Positions 8,879 to 17,863 of a DNA stretch of 64,000 nucleotides are shown in pieces. This stretch comes from Methylobacterium sp. DB0501 (GTDB taxonomy: Bacteria; Pseudomonadota; Alphaproteobacteria; Rhizobiales; Beijerinckiaceae): the NCBI RefSeq assembly GCF_011043735.1, contig NZ_JAAKGV010000008.1:109840-173839 (forward strand). Direction: 5' to 3'. Position numbers and translations under genes: made by a program. Numbering within the stretch: the first letter of the stretch is position 1; the number at the start of each line of letters is the position of its first letter. The notes below the pieces were generated by a model. That model did not search any database. It saw nothing but the letters and a program-made list of their open reading frames with translations, and had not been told where the DNA came from.

Positions 8879-10252
8879 ATGCCCTTCAACTCCCTGCCGT
8901 TCCTGCTGCTGTTCCTGCCGGCGGCACTCGGGCTGCACGCGCTCTGCGTCGCCCGGCGGCCGCAATCGCGCGTCGTCTGGCTCGCCGGCCTGTCCTTCGT
9001 CTTCTACGGCTGGTGGGACTGGCGTTTCGTGCCGCTGCTCGCGGGCTCCGTGACGCTCAACTGGCTCGCCGGCGAGGTCTGGCGCCGCAGCGGCCGCGGG
9101 AGCGCCCTCGCGGCCGCGATCGTCCTCGATCTCGGGCTTCTCGGCCTGTTCAAGTATCTCGGCTTCTTCGCCGGGCTCGTCGACGCGGTCACGGGCGCGG
9201 AGGTGCCGCGGGTGTCGCTGGCGCTGCCGCTCGGCATCTCGTTCTTCACCTTCCAGCACGTCGCCTACCTGGTCGACCTGCGGCGCGGCCTCGCCGAGCG
9301 GATGACACTCGCCGAATACGCGGTCTACGTCGCCTTCTTCCCCCGGGTGATCGCCGGTCCCCTCGTGCGGCCGGCCGAGATCCTGGGCCAGCTGCGGGGG
9401 CCGGAGCGGCCTTGCGCCGACCGCTCCGCCCGCGGGCTGATGCTGCTGACCGTCGGCCTCGCCAAGAAGGTGTTCCTCGGCGACGGGCTCGGCAGCTTCG
9501 TCGATCCGGTCTGGGCCGCCGCGGCCGCGGGCGGGCAGCCGGATGGCGCGGCCGCGCTTCAGGCGACGATCGGCTACGCGCTCCAGCTCTATTTCGACTT
9601 CTCGGGCTATACCGACATGGCGCTCGGCCTCGCGCTCCTGTTCGGCATCGTCCTGCCGGACAACTTCCGGGCGCCGTACCGGGCGGCGTCGATCCAGGAT
9701 TTCTGGCGGCGCTGGCACATCACCCTGTCGCTCTTCCTGCGCGACTACCTCTACATCCCGTTCGGCGGCAGCCGGCACGGGCTGGCGCGCCAGCTCCTGG
9801 CCCTGTTCGCCACCATGGCGCTCGGCGGGCTGTGGCACGGGGCGGGGCTGACCTTCGTCGCCTGGGGGGCGGCGCACGGAATCGCGCTCGGTCTGCACGT
9901 GCTCTGGCGCCGGGCCGGCCTCTCCCTGCCGGAGGCGGCGGGCCTCCTCGTGACGCTCGCCTTCGTCTGCCTCGCCTGGGTGCTGTTCCGGGCGCCGGAT
10001 TTCGCCACCGCGCTCGCGGTCTATCGCGGCCTTCTCGGCCTCGGCACCGACGCGGCGGGCTCCTCCGCAGGATTCTGGCCCCTCGCCGCCGGCGCCGCCG
10101 CCCTGGCGATCCTCGGCCCCACCGCCCGCGAGGCGGTGGAGCGCCTGGTGCCGCGGGCCTGGGCCGCCGCGGCGACCGCCCTGGTGCTCGCGGCGATCCT
10201 GCTCCAGGTCGGCAACGACGCCAACCAGGCCTTCATCTATGCCCGCTTCTGA
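8879..10252 (+). CDS. MBOAT-family membrane O-acyltransferase (AlgI-like)
   Basis: A 457-residue, many-helix membrane protein of the AlgI/DltB branch of MBOAT enzymes, which move acyl groups across the inner membrane onto extracytoplasmic sugars. Diagnostic features are the N-terminal SLPFLLLFLP, FYGWWDWRFVPLL, PLGISFFTFQHVAYLVD, FDFSGYTDMALG, FWRRWHITLS, LRDYLYIPFGGSR and the active-site HisGly in GGLWHGAGLTFVAWG (His320). Start ATG 8879 gives the standard N-terminus. It overlaps the next gene by 14 bp and forms a cassette with two SGNH-like proteins, so the likely role is O-acetylation of an exopolysaccharide. Confidence 0.92.
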   Translation: MPFNSLPFLLLFLPAALGLHALCVARRPQSRVVWLAGLSFVFYGWWDWRFVPLLAGSVTLNWLAGEVWRRSGRGSALAAAIVLDLGLLGLFKYLGFFAGLVDAVTGAEVPRVSLALPLGISFFTFQHVAYLVDLRRGLAERMTLAEYAVYVAFFPRVIAGPLVRPAEILGQLRGPERPCADRSARGLMLLTVGLAKKVFLGDGLGSFVDPVWAAAAAGGQPDGAAALQATIGYALQLYFDFSGYTDMALGLALLFGIVLPDNFRAPYRAASIQDFWRRWHITLSLFLRDYLYIPFGGSRHGLARQLLALFATMALGGLWHGAGLTFVAWGAAHGIALGLHVLWRRAGLSLPEAAGLLVTLAFVCLAWVLFRAPDFATALAVYRGLLGLGTDAAGSSAGFWPLAAGAAALAILGPTAREAVERLVPRAWAAAATALVLAAILLQVGNDANQAFIYARF

Positions 10253-11222
10253 GGCCGCGTCCCGCCGCTACCTCGCCCTGACGGCGGCCTTCCTCGCCGT
10301 CCTCGTCGCCGGGGTGGCGGGCCGGGTGATCGGGTTCGACGCCTACTGGATCTTTCGCGACGACCCGCCCTGGCGGCAGGCGACCGGGGGCAACAGCCGC
10401 CTCCTCGACCGCCAGACCCGCCGGGCGAAGGTGCTGCAGGCCCTGACGCGCCGCTACGACCTCGCCCTGATCGGCAGTTCGACGGTCTATCATGGCCTCG
10501 ATCCCGCCGACGTCACCGCCGTGGCCCCGGCCCGCGTCTTCAATGCCGGCATCTCGGCGATCATCGCCACGGAACTGCCGATGATCGCCGCGGTGGTGGC
10601 CTCGCGGGCGCCGGCCCGGGCGACGCTGGGGCTCGACTACTACATGTTCTCGCGCCCGAGCGTGCCGGTGCATCTCGACGAGGCGCTGGCGACCCCGAGC
10701 GGCCGGCTCGCCGCGCTGATGGGCAGCGTGCTCGGCCGCTACGCGCTCGCCGACAGCTGGCTTTCCGCGGTCGAGGGCGGCGACGATCCGGGCGCCTGGA
10801 CCCGGGAGGGCTATCGCATCACCCCGCCCCTGCCGGCGGCCCTGACCCTCGAGAACGACGCCACGCGCCGGCGCACCACCGCGCCGTTCCGGCCCGAGAC
10901 CCTGGCGGGCCTCGACCTCGCCCTCGACCGGCTCTCGGGCGTCGACCTGGCCGTCTACCTCTCGCCGGTGAGCGATGCGCAGAGGCGGGTGCTCGCCGAC
11001 CTCGACCTGACCGGCGACTTCGAGCGCTGGCGCGCGGCGGTGATGCGGGCCTGCGCCGCCCGCGGGCGGCCGGTCCTCGACCTCACCGGCCTCGGGGCGC
11101 CCTACCCGTTCGACCCCGCCAGGGGCTCGACCCCCGCCTGGCTCGACAACCTGCACTACACGCCGCTGATCGGCCGCCAGGTGCTGGAACGGCTGGGGCT
11201 GCGGCGGGCCACCGCCCGGTGA
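10239..11222 (+). CDS. Membrane-anchored SGNH-like protein of the MBOAT cassette
   Basis: A 327-residue protein with one N-terminal membrane helix (about 11-31) and an extracytoplasmic domain. The segment LIGSSTVYHGLDP (about 78-90) has the serine block, and DNLHYTPLIG near the C-terminus gives a D-x-x-H pair, the pattern of AlgX/AlgJ-like or SGNH acyltransferases that finish O-acetylation started by MBOAT proteins. It overlaps the MBOAT gene by 14 bp and the next gene by 4 bp, indicating translational coupling. No named family was recognised with certainty. Confidence 0.7.
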   Translation: MPASEAASRRYLALTAAFLAVLVAGVAGRVIGFDAYWIFRDDPPWRQATGGNSRLLDRQTRRAKVLQALTRRYDLALIGSSTVYHGLDPADVTAVAPARVFNAGISAIIATELPMIAAVVASRAPARATLGLDYYMFSRPSVPVHLDEALATPSGRLAALMGSVLGRYALADSWLSAVEGGDDPGAWTREGYRITPPLPAALTLENDATRRRTTAPFRPETLAGLDLALDRLSGVDLAVYLSPVSDAQRRVLADLDLTGDFERWRAAVMRACAARGRPVLDLTGLGAPYPFDPARGSTPAWLDNLHYTPLIGRQVLERLGLRRATAR

Positions 11223-11833
11223 GCCGGGCCCGCCTCCCTGCCCCACCGGCCAAGGCCTCCGGCCTCAAGCGCCACCGCGCCCTCCTGGGCCGCCTCGCCG
11301 CCGGCTTCACGCCGGAGGCGGTGGCGCTCGGCGATTCGCTCGTCGCCGGCTGGCACGAGACCGATCTTTCGGCCGCGACCGGCCTCGTCGCGCTCAATCT
11401 CGGCCTGCCCGGCGACCGGGTGCAGACCACCCGCTGGCGCCTCGCCGCGATGGCCGCCTTCGCGATCCGGCCCCGCCTCGCGCTCCTGATGGTCGGTACC
11501 AACAGCTTCGCGGATGGCGACGCCCCCGGGACGATCGCCGCCGGCCTCGACGCCCTCGTGACGGAACTGCGGGCTGCCTGGGCGCCGCCGGTGATTCTGC
11601 TCGCCACCGTGCCGTGGCGCGAGAGCCCGCCCGGGCGCAGCGAGGCCGACCGCCTCGCGCTCAACGCCGCCATCGCCGACCTCGCGCGGGCCCGAGCCCT
11701 GCGGCTCCTCGACGGCGACGCGGCACTCGGTCCCGATCCCACCCCTGGCCTCGACGCCGACCGGCTCCATCTGAACGCGCACGGCTACGCCGCCCTGAGT
11801 GGCGCCCTCGCGGACCTCGTGCGGGGCGGCTGA
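11219..11833 (+). CDS. SGNH/GDSL-family hydrolase
   Basis: A 204-residue protein starting at a GTG whose first bases overlap the previous stop (GTGA). The GDSL block ALGDSLVAGWHETD (nucleophile Ser), LNLGLPGDRVQTTRWRL with the Gly block, VGTNSF with the Asn block, and DADRLHLNAHGY with the Asp-His pair are all present. There is no signal peptide, so it may work in the cytoplasm or depend on its membrane partners. Third gene of the MBOAT cassette; likely an esterase or acyl-transfer enzyme for the same polymer. Confidence 0.8.
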   Translation: MSRARLPAPPAKASGLKRHRALLGRLAAGFTPEAVALGDSLVAGWHETDLSAATGLVALNLGLPGDRVQTTRWRLAAMAAFAIRPRLALLMVGTNSFADGDAPGTIAAGLDALVTELRAAWAPPVILLATVPWRESPPGRSEADRLALNAAIADLARARALRLLDGDAALGPDPTPGLDADRLHLNAHGYAALSGALADLVRGG

Positions 11834-11912
11834 ATCGTCGGCGCCTGTCATCGGATCGTCATGAGAGCATCCGACACGCAGGCCATTCCGCAAGGGACAG
11901 GAGCCCCGCCCG

Positions 11913-14258
11913 ATGGATTTCCACCGCCGCTTCACCGTGCTGATGTGCACGCCGGCCTTCGACCCGGACGACCTGGAGGGCGCGCGGGTCAACCAGATCG
12001 TGGCTGCGGTCGAGCATCGCGGCTTCGAGGTGGTGCGGGCGCGGCGGGTCGAGGACGCGGCGATCGCGGTGCAGACCGACGCGGCGGTCGGCTGCCTGGT
12101 GGTCGACTGGGGCAAGCGCGGCCTCGACGGCAAGGCGGCGGCGCTCATCGACATGATGCGCAAGCGCGGCCTCGAGATGCCGATCGTCATCATGGTCCGG
12201 CGCAAGCGCCTGGAGGACATCCCGGTCGAGCTGCTCGACTTCATCGACGGCTACATCTTCCTCGCGGAAGAAACCCCCGAATTCATCGCCCGCGGCCTCG
12301 TCAGCCGCGTGACCCAATATGCCGAGACCCTGAAGACCCCGTTCTTCGGCGCGCTCGTCGACTACGCCGAGAAGGGCAACCAGCTCTGGACCTGCCCGGG
12401 CCACAATGGCGGCATCTTCTACAACCGTTCGCCGATCGGCCGCATCTTCGTCGAGCATCTCGGCGAGGCGATCTTTCGCGATGACCTCGACAACTCGGTC
12501 CTCGATCTCGGTGACCTGCTGACCCACGAGGGCCCGGCCCTCAAGGCGCAGAAGGAGGCGGCCCAGATCTTCGGGGCCGAAAAGACCTACTTCGTGCTCA
12601 ACGGCACCTCGGCCTCGAACAAGATCGTGCTGTCATCCCTCGTCGCCGAGGACGACCTGGTGCTGTTCGACCGCAACAACCACAAGGCGGCGCATCACGG
12701 CGCGCTGTTCCTCGGCGGCGGCATCCCGATCTTCCTGGAGACCGACCGCAACGCCTACGGGCTGATCGGCCCGATCTTCCACGAGGCCCTGGACGAGGAC
12801 AAGATCCGCCAGAAGATCCGCGACAACCCGCTGGTCAAGGACAAGGAGGCATGGCGCCGCGAGCGCCCGTTCCGCGTCGCCGTCATTGAGCAATGCACCT
12901 ATGACGGCACGATCTACGACGCCCGCGAGATCGTCGCCAGGATCGGCCACCTTTGCGACTACATCCTGTTCGACGAGGCCTGGGCCGGCTTCATGAAGTT
13001 CCATCCCCTGTTCCAGGGCCGCTACGCCATGGGGCTGACGGGACTCGACGAGACCTCGCCCGGCATCATCGCCACGCAATCGACCCACAAGCAGCTCGCG
13101 AGCTTCTCCCAGGCGTCGCAGATCCACACCAAGGACGGCCATATCCGCGGCCAGACCCGCCGGGTGGAGCACCGGCGCCTCAACGAGAGCTTCCTCGTCC
13201 ACGCCTCGACCTCGCCGTTCTACCCCCTCTTCGCCTCCCTCGACGTCGGCGCCCAGATGATGAAGGGGCGCTCCGGCATGATCCTGTGGGACGACACGAT
13301 CCGGCTCGGCATCGAGTGGCGCAAGAAGGTGCGGGCGATCCGCAAGGAGTTCGAGGAGAACGAGCGCGACCCGAAGCGCCGCTGGTTCTTCGATCCCTTC
13401 GTGCCCGACCTGGCGACGACGACAGGCGGGACGGAGGTGCCGTGGGAGAGCCTGCCGACCGACGAGCTCGCCTCCAACCCCCGTCACTGGGAGCTGAAGC
13501 CCGGGGCCGGCTGGCACGGCTTCACCCACGTGGCGCCGGGCTACGCCATGACCGACCCGAACAAGCTCACGGTGCTGACCCCCGGCTTCGACCGGCGGAC
13601 GGGCGAGTACACCGAGCACGGCGTGCCGGCCCCGATCGTCGCCCAGTACCTGCGCGAGAACCGCATCGTCCCGGAGAAGAACGACCTCAACTCGCTGCTC
13701 TTCCTGCTGACGCCGGGCGTCGAATCCTCGAAGGCCGGCACGCTGATCTCGGGTCTGGTCGCCTTCAAGCGCCTGCACGACGACAACGTGCAGCTCGAAG
13801 AGGCGATGCCGGAATTCGTCCGGCGCCGGCCGCAGCGCTACGGCGGCGTGCGCCTGCGCGACCTCTGCGCCGATTACCACGCCTTCCACCGCCAGGCCGG
13901 CACATCGGGCCTCCAGCGCAAGCAGTTCATGCCCGAGCACCTGCCCGAGATGGTGATGCCGCCGAAGGCCGCCGCGCAGATGCTGACCCGCAACAACGTC
14001 GACTTCGTGCCGATCGCCGAGGCCGAGGGGCGCGTCGCCACCACCCTGATGCTGGTCTATCCGCCCGGCATCGGCACGGTGCTGCCGGGCGAGCGGCTGG
14101 ACGAGCGGGCAAAGCCCATGCTCGACTACTTCAAGATGTTCGAGGCCGCCGCCAACCTGTTCCCGGGCTTCGAGGCCGAGATCCAGGGCGTCTACCGCCA
14201 GGTCGAGCCCGACGGGCGCATCCGCTTCTACACCTACGTGCTGCGGGAGGGGCGCTGA
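11913..14258 (+). CDS. speC: PLP-dependent ornithine decarboxylase (fold III, SpeC/SpeF-like)
   Basis: A 781-residue enzyme that would make putrescine from ornithine. It has the receiver-like wing domain of biodegradative/biosynthetic Orn/Lys/Arg decarboxylases (about 1-120), the PLP domain with ATQSTHKQL (PLP Lys393) and the C-terminal domain. Segments RVAVIEQCTYDGTIYDAREI, HLCDYILFDEAW, YLRENRIVPEKNDLNS and the final GVYRQVEPDG follow E. coli SpeC more closely than its lysine or arginine decarboxylases. Substrate is therefore ornithine by similarity; lysine is the main alternative. It is coupled to a GNAT gene (TGATG overlap). Confidence 0.87.
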   Translation: MDFHRRFTVLMCTPAFDPDDLEGARVNQIVAAVEHRGFEVVRARRVEDAAIAVQTDAAVGCLVVDWGKRGLDGKAAALIDMMRKRGLEMPIVIMVRRKRLEDIPVELLDFIDGYIFLAEETPEFIARGLVSRVTQYAETLKTPFFGALVDYAEKGNQLWTCPGHNGGIFYNRSPIGRIFVEHLGEAIFRDDLDNSVLDLGDLLTHEGPALKAQKEAAQIFGAEKTYFVLNGTSASNKIVLSSLVAEDDLVLFDRNNHKAAHHGALFLGGGIPIFLETDRNAYGLIGPIFHEALDEDKIRQKIRDNPLVKDKEAWRRERPFRVAVIEQCTYDGTIYDAREIVARIGHLCDYILFDEAWAGFMKFHPLFQGRYAMGLTGLDETSPGIIATQSTHKQLASFSQASQIHTKDGHIRGQTRRVEHRRLNESFLVHASTSPFYPLFASLDVGAQMMKGRSGMILWDDTIRLGIEWRKKVRAIRKEFEENERDPKRRWFFDPFVPDLATTTGGTEVPWESLPTDELASNPRHWELKPGAGWHGFTHVAPGYAMTDPNKLTVLTPGFDRRTGEYTEHGVPAPIVAQYLRENRIVPEKNDLNSLLFLLTPGVESSKAGTLISGLVAFKRLHDDNVQLEEAMPEFVRRRPQRYGGVRLRDLCADYHAFHRQAGTSGLQRKQFMPEHLPEMVMPPKAAAQMLTRNNVDFVPIAEAEGRVATTLMLVYPPGIGTVLPGERLDERAKPMLDYFKMFEAAANLFPGFEAEIQGVYRQVEPDGRIRFYTYVLREGR

Positions 14259-14863
14259 TGGATTCCGTGCTCACGCAGCCCGGGATCGTGATCCGCCCGT
14301 CGACGGATGCCGACGTGGCGGCGATGATCGAGATCTACGAGCACCACATCCGCCACGGCGTCGGCGATACCGGCGACTTCGAGGAAGACCGGCTCCGGCC
14401 GGACGACCTCAAGCGCCGGCGCAAGAACATGCGCTCGAAGCGCCTGCCCCATCTCGTGGCCGAGCGCCACGGAATGGTGGCCGGCTACGCCTACGCCGTG
14501 CCGTTCCGCAAGCGGCCGGCCTACCGCTACACGCTCAAGCACTCGATCTACGTTCATGCCGGCCACCTGCATGCCGGCATCGGCCGGCGCCTGCTGCCGG
14601 CCCTGATCGAGGCCTGCGCGGCGGGCGGCTACCGCCAGATGATCGGCTACATCGACGCCGAGAACGAGGCCAGCTTGCGCCTGCACGAGGCCTGCGGCTT
14701 CACCAGGGTCGGCCACCTGCCGGCCGTCGCCTACCGTTACGGACGCTGGGCCGACAGCGTGATGGTGCAGTGCCCGCTGGGCACGGGGTCGTCGGACCAG
14801 CCCTCGACCTGGCGGCAGGAGGCGGTGGAGCAGGAGGCGCGGGCGCCGCTGCCGGCGCCGTGA
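14258..14863 (+). CDS. GNAT N-acetyltransferase, phosphinothricin-acetyltransferase-like
   Basis: A 201-residue acetyltransferase. The N-terminus IRPSTDADVAAMIEIYEHHI and the acetyl-CoA loop SIYVHAGHLHAGIGRRL (consensus R/Q-x-x-G-x-G/A) are typical of the PAT branch, followed by YIDAENEASLRLHEACGF. Start ATG 14258 shares one base with the decarboxylase stop (TGATG), so the two are translated together. Its substrate is unknown; given the partner, an amine or amino acid product of the polyamine route is possible. The last 30 residues are a Pro/Glu-rich tail. Confidence 0.85.
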   Translation: MDSVLTQPGIVIRPSTDADVAAMIEIYEHHIRHGVGDTGDFEEDRLRPDDLKRRRKNMRSKRLPHLVAERHGMVAGYAYAVPFRKRPAYRYTLKHSIYVHAGHLHAGIGRRLLPALIEACAAGGYRQMIGYIDAENEASLRLHEACGFTRVGHLPAVAYRYGRWADSVMVQCPLGTGSSDQPSTWRQEAVEQEARAPLPAP

Positions 14864-14872
14864 GCGGGTGAT

Positions 14873-14955
14873 TGGCTCTGTCGATGGATCGACGGGACAT
14901 GCCGACCTCCGCGACAGTCAGGGCTCCGCGTCGCGGACCCGGAATGTCGCGGAGA
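14873..14955. repeat. Possible third, diverged copy of the palindromic intergenic element
   Basis: GATTGG followed by CTCTGTCGATGGATCGAC, then GGGCTCCGCGTCGCGGACCC and GGAATGTCGCGG, matches in order the blocks of the elements at 56857 and 58338, with gaps. The similarity is judged by eye and is weak. Confidence 0.35.
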
Positions 14956-14994
14956 CTGTGAGGGCCGTCAGAATGATCCGGGAGGCGTCGAGCC

Positions 14995-15324
14995 TCACGC
15001 CCCCGAGACCAGATGGGCCAGGTCGAGCACCACCCGGCCCGAGACCAGGCTCCAGCCGCAGGCGAGGATGGTCGCCAGCATCACGAACGGGATCGGCCGC
15101 CCCTCGATGCGCCGGCCGCGCACGGTGTTGCGCAGGATGATGAACGGCGCCCCGAAAGCCAGGAGCGGCAGGGAGACCAGCGCCAGAAGCCCGCCGCCCG
15201 ACAGGAGGCCGAAGCTCGCGCGCCGCGCCGTCGCCCATTCGAAGGCGCTCGCCAGGAGCCCGGCGAAGGCGAGGCCGAGGACCAGCGTCTGCAGATGTTC
15301 GAGGGCGGAATGCGAGAGGTTCAT
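14995..15324 (-). CDS. Small conserved membrane protein of unknown function
   Basis: A 109-residue protein with three predicted membrane helices (about 12-30, 37-58 and 80-103) separated by basic loops (TARR, RNTVRGRRIEGR). I do not recognise the family by name. It stands alone between two intergenic regions; the ATG at 15324 begins MNLSHSALEHLQTLVLGLAF. Codon usage and hydrophobicity look genuinely coding. Confidence 0.7.
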   Translation of the reverse strand: MNLSHSALEHLQTLVLGLAFAGLLASAFEWATARRASFGLLSGGGLLALVSLPLLAFGAPFIILRNTVRGRRIEGRPIPFVMLATILACGWSLVSGRVVLDLAHLVSGA

Positions 15325-15388
15325 GGGAGATTAAACTCCTGGGGCCGCGGCTGTCCCACCCTGCGCCAGTCGCGATTTTTGATTATGG

Positions 15389-15403
15389 TTAATTTTTCGT
15401 TAT
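15389..15403. promoter_or_regulatory. Weak CtrA-like motif
   Basis: TTAA-N7-TTAT occurs at 15389-15403, and GTAA-N7-TTAA at 15517-15531, each one base from the CtrA consensus TTAA-N7-TTAA. Both lie upstream of the gene at 15601 in an A/T-richer patch. Such near-matches occur by chance, so confidence is low. Confidence 0.25.
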
Positions 15404-15600
15404 CCACAGATCTTTGCAGCCGGTGCCATTGCGGGACTTCCCCTCTGCGGCGTGGGCCGGCGCGGGAGCGATCCAACGCAAATCCCTGGCAAATCCGTCG
15501 CCTCCCGGCGATCTGGTAAGGAGCCGTTAACGGTCGGAGCCGAACGTTCGGGACATGCCCGTTCTCGGGCATTGCATCGAACGAATCGGAGGCGGGCGCC

Positions 15601-16401
15601 ATGGGGCCTGCACTGAGCGCCAGCGCGGCGCAACTGGAACGGGATGTCCTGCGCTCGGTCCGGATCGGCCGGCCGCACGCCCCTCCCTATGCCGCCGGAT
15701 TTCCGACCAAAAATCCGTCGGGTCTGCCGGACGTGACACCGCCCGGGCCGGCGTTCCAGCCGGCCGACCGGCGCCTGATGCTGGCGGCGGCGCTCGGGCT
15801 CGCCGGCTCGCTCGGCCTGACGGGGCTCGTCGCCACCTGGCTCGCCCGCCCGCCGGTGCCGTCGGGCCCGGTGGTGGTCAGCGCCCTCACCGCCCAGCCC
15901 CTGGTCCTGCCGGCGGCCTGGATCGTGCGGCCCGGCGCCGCCGAGGCCTCGCCCGACCGGGTCGACGCTCGCAACAGGATAGACTCCGGCAACAGGATAG
16001 ACTTGGCGATTCCCTGGACCGAGCTGACCGGCACCGTCCTGCCCGGCCTGATGCGGGTAACCGCCACCCGCGCGCCCGAGACCGAGGCGCCGTTGACCCC
16101 GGTCCGGCGCTACGCCCGCTTCCTCACCGCCGAGGCGCAGCCGCTGCCCGAGGGCCTGATGCGCCGGCGCTTCCGGGCCGGCACGCCGTTCGAGGGCGAA
16201 GACCTGTATCTGGCGGAGGGCGAGGGACGACGGTTCGCGGCGCGCTGCGCCACGGGCCGCATCCCCGAGCCGGATGCCGCCTGCCAGAGCGAGGTGAGGA
16301 TCGGCACGCTCTCGCTCCGCCTGCGCTTCTCGGCCGAGCGGCTGCCGGCCTGGAATGCCGGCCTCGCCGGGCTGGAGCGGCTGTTCGCACCCAGCCCGTA
16401 G
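15601..16401 (+). CDS. Hypothetical single-pass membrane protein
   Basis: A 266-residue protein with a cytoplasmic N-terminal arm, one hydrophobic segment (about 60-82) and an extracytoplasmic remainder. A GGAGG sits about 9 bases before the ATG. The middle contains a short repeat, NRIDSGNRID, encoded by an 18-bp duplication of CAACAGGATAGACT near 15972-16003. Two cysteines in the C-terminal part (RCATG and ACQSE) could form a disulphide. No known domain was recognised and no operon partner is evident. Confidence 0.65.
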   Translation: MGPALSASAAQLERDVLRSVRIGRPHAPPYAAGFPTKNPSGLPDVTPPGPAFQPADRRLMLAAALGLAGSLGLTGLVATWLARPPVPSGPVVVSALTAQPLVLPAAWIVRPGAAEASPDRVDARNRIDSGNRIDLAIPWTELTGTVLPGLMRVTATRAPETEAPLTPVRRYARFLTAEAQPLPEGLMRRRFRAGTPFEGEDLYLAEGEGRRFAARCATGRIPEPDAACQSEVRIGTLSLRLRFSAERLPAWNAGLAGLERLFAPSP

Positions 16402-16406
16402 ACCGG

Positions 16407-16619
16407 CTACTCGTCGAGATCGGTATCGAGGATCGCCATCGAGAAGTTGAACGAGCGGTCGCCGTCCTCGTCGTCGACCGACAGAACCCCGAGGAATTCC
16501 TCGCCGATATAGACCTCGGCCGAGTCCGTCTTCTTGGGACGGGCGACGAGCCGGATGTTGTGGTTCGCGAAAGTGCGGCGAAGGTAGCCTTCCACCTTCG
16601 TCATCTCGGTCTTGTTCAC
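16407..16619 (-). CDS. DUF3126-family small protein
   Basis: A 70-residue acidic protein beginning MNKTEMTKVEGYLRRTF and continuing with NIRLVARPKKTDSAEVYIGE and a C-terminal DDEDGDRSFNFSMAILDTDL. This matches the small DUF3126 family of alphaproteobacteria, whose role is unknown. It lies downstream of cysE in the same direction, after a gap of 273 bases with a GC-rich hairpin; the cysE-DUF3126 order is one I associate with related genomes. Confidence 0.85.
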   Translation of the reverse strand: MNKTEMTKVEGYLRRTFANHNIRLVARPKKTDSAEVYIGEEFLGVLSVDDEDGDRSFNFSMAILDTDLDE

Positions 16620-16776
16620 GCTGGCCTCTTCACGCGCTTGGCGGTGCCCGGCTCCGGAGCGATCCGGCGCGGGCGCGTGCCGCTTTCAACGAGGACCCCG
16701 CGCCGCGGGCACGGGATGCGACGACGCCCCTCCCCCGCCGGGCGTGCCGCGGGGGCTCTCCAGGGGCGGCTTTGAG

Positions 16777-16802
16777 GCCCCCGCCTTGCCACGGCGGGGC
16801 CG
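16777..16802 (-). terminator. GC-rich hairpin downstream of cysE
   Basis: A stem of about nine base pairs (GGCCCCCGCC with GGCGGGGCC) around a loop of seven bases lies between cysE and the DUF3126 gene. No T-run follows, so it may be only an attenuating structure. The adjoining bases 16818-16855 contain two copies of AAAGTCGGCT. Confidence 0.35.
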
Positions 16803-16892
16803 GGCCGGCAAGGCGGCTTGAGCAAAGTCGGCTTCGGTAAAGTCGGCTGCGGCACAGCGGCCTCGGGGCGATGGGCCTCAGATCCCGGGGCC

Positions 16893-17732
16893 TCAGATCC
16901 CGTCCATCAGGTGGATGAACTGGTCCATGGCCCGGGCCGGATCGGAGCAGCCGGCCGAGCCGACCACCCGGGCCGGCACGCCCACCACCGTGGTGCAGGG
17001 CGGCACCGCCTGCAGCACCACCGAGCCGGCGGCGACCCGGGCGCGGGCCCCGACCTCGATGTTGCCGAGGATCTTGGCGCCGGCGCCGATCATCACGCCC
17101 TGGCGGATCTTCGGGTGGCGGTCGCCGCCATGCTTGCCGGTCCCGCCGAGGGTGACGTCGTGCAGCATCGAGACCTCGTCCTCGATCACCGCCGTCGAGC
17201 CGACGACGAGGCCGGTGGCGTGGTCGAGGAAGATGCCGCGGCCGATCCGCGCCGCCGGGTGGATATCGGTCTGGAACACCTCGGAGGAGCGGCTCTGGAG
17301 GTAGAGCGCGAGGTCGCGCCGGCCGCGCGTCCACAGCCAGTGGCCGAGGCGGTGCGCCTGGATGGCGTGGAAACCCTTGAAGTACAGGACCGGCTCGATC
17401 GCCCGGCCGGCGGCCGGGTCGCGGTCGATCACCGCCCCGATATCGGCCCGGAAGGCCTGGCCGATGCCGGGATCGTCGGCCACCGCCTCGCCGAAGCTCT
17501 GGGCGATCAGGTCGGCGGTGAGCGCCGGATGGCCGAGCCGCGAGGCGACCCGATGCGCCACCGCCGATTCGAGGGTGGCGTGGTTGAGGACGCTGGCGAA
17601 CAGGAACGAGGCCAGGCGCGGCTCGTCGCGCATCACGGCCTCGGCCTCCTGGCGCAACCGCCGCCAGACCGGATCGACGGTCCCGGCGACCGGATCGGGG
17701 CCGGGATGGGTGGGAGCGGGGCTGGACGACAA
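16893..17732 (-). CDS. cysE: Serine O-acetyltransferase
   Basis: First step of cysteine synthesis: acetyl-CoA plus serine to O-acetylserine in the cytoplasm. The 279-residue protein has the helical N-domain (DPVWRRLRQEAEAVMRDEP), FFKGF-like 'YFKGFHAIQAHRLGHWL', and the left-handed beta-helix with IHPAARIGRGIFLDHATG, LGGTGK and RHPKI. I use TTG 17732 (LSSSPAPTHPGP) because AGGAGA lies 6 bases upstream; an ATG at 17837 would add an arginine-rich extension. The C-terminus IHLMDGI is complete. Confidence 0.9.
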   Translation of the reverse strand: MSSSPAPTHPGPDPVAGTVDPVWRRLRQEAEAVMRDEPRLASFLFASVLNHATLESAVAHRVASRLGHPALTADLIAQSFGEAVADDPGIGQAFRADIGAVIDRDPAAGRAIEPVLYFKGFHAIQAHRLGHWLWTRGRRDLALYLQSRSSEVFQTDIHPAARIGRGIFLDHATGLVVGSTAVIEDEVSMLHDVTLGGTGKHGGDRHPKIRQGVMIGAGAKILGNIEVGARARVAAGSVVLQAVPPCTTVVGVPARVVGSAGCSDPARAMDQFIHLMDGI

Positions 17733-17863
17733 CGGCCTTCTCCTCGGCGGCGGCGGCTGGCGAACGAAACTCCACCGGCCGCGCGGATGCGCGACGGAAT
17801 TCACTCTCCATAGCGTGGAGAGGCGGCCCCGGTTCATCAAGCCCCCGGGGCGCGGGGCAGGGT

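Noticed and set aside
16777..16802. Rho-independent terminator of cysE
   Set aside because: Kept only as a weak hairpin because no T-run follows the stem.
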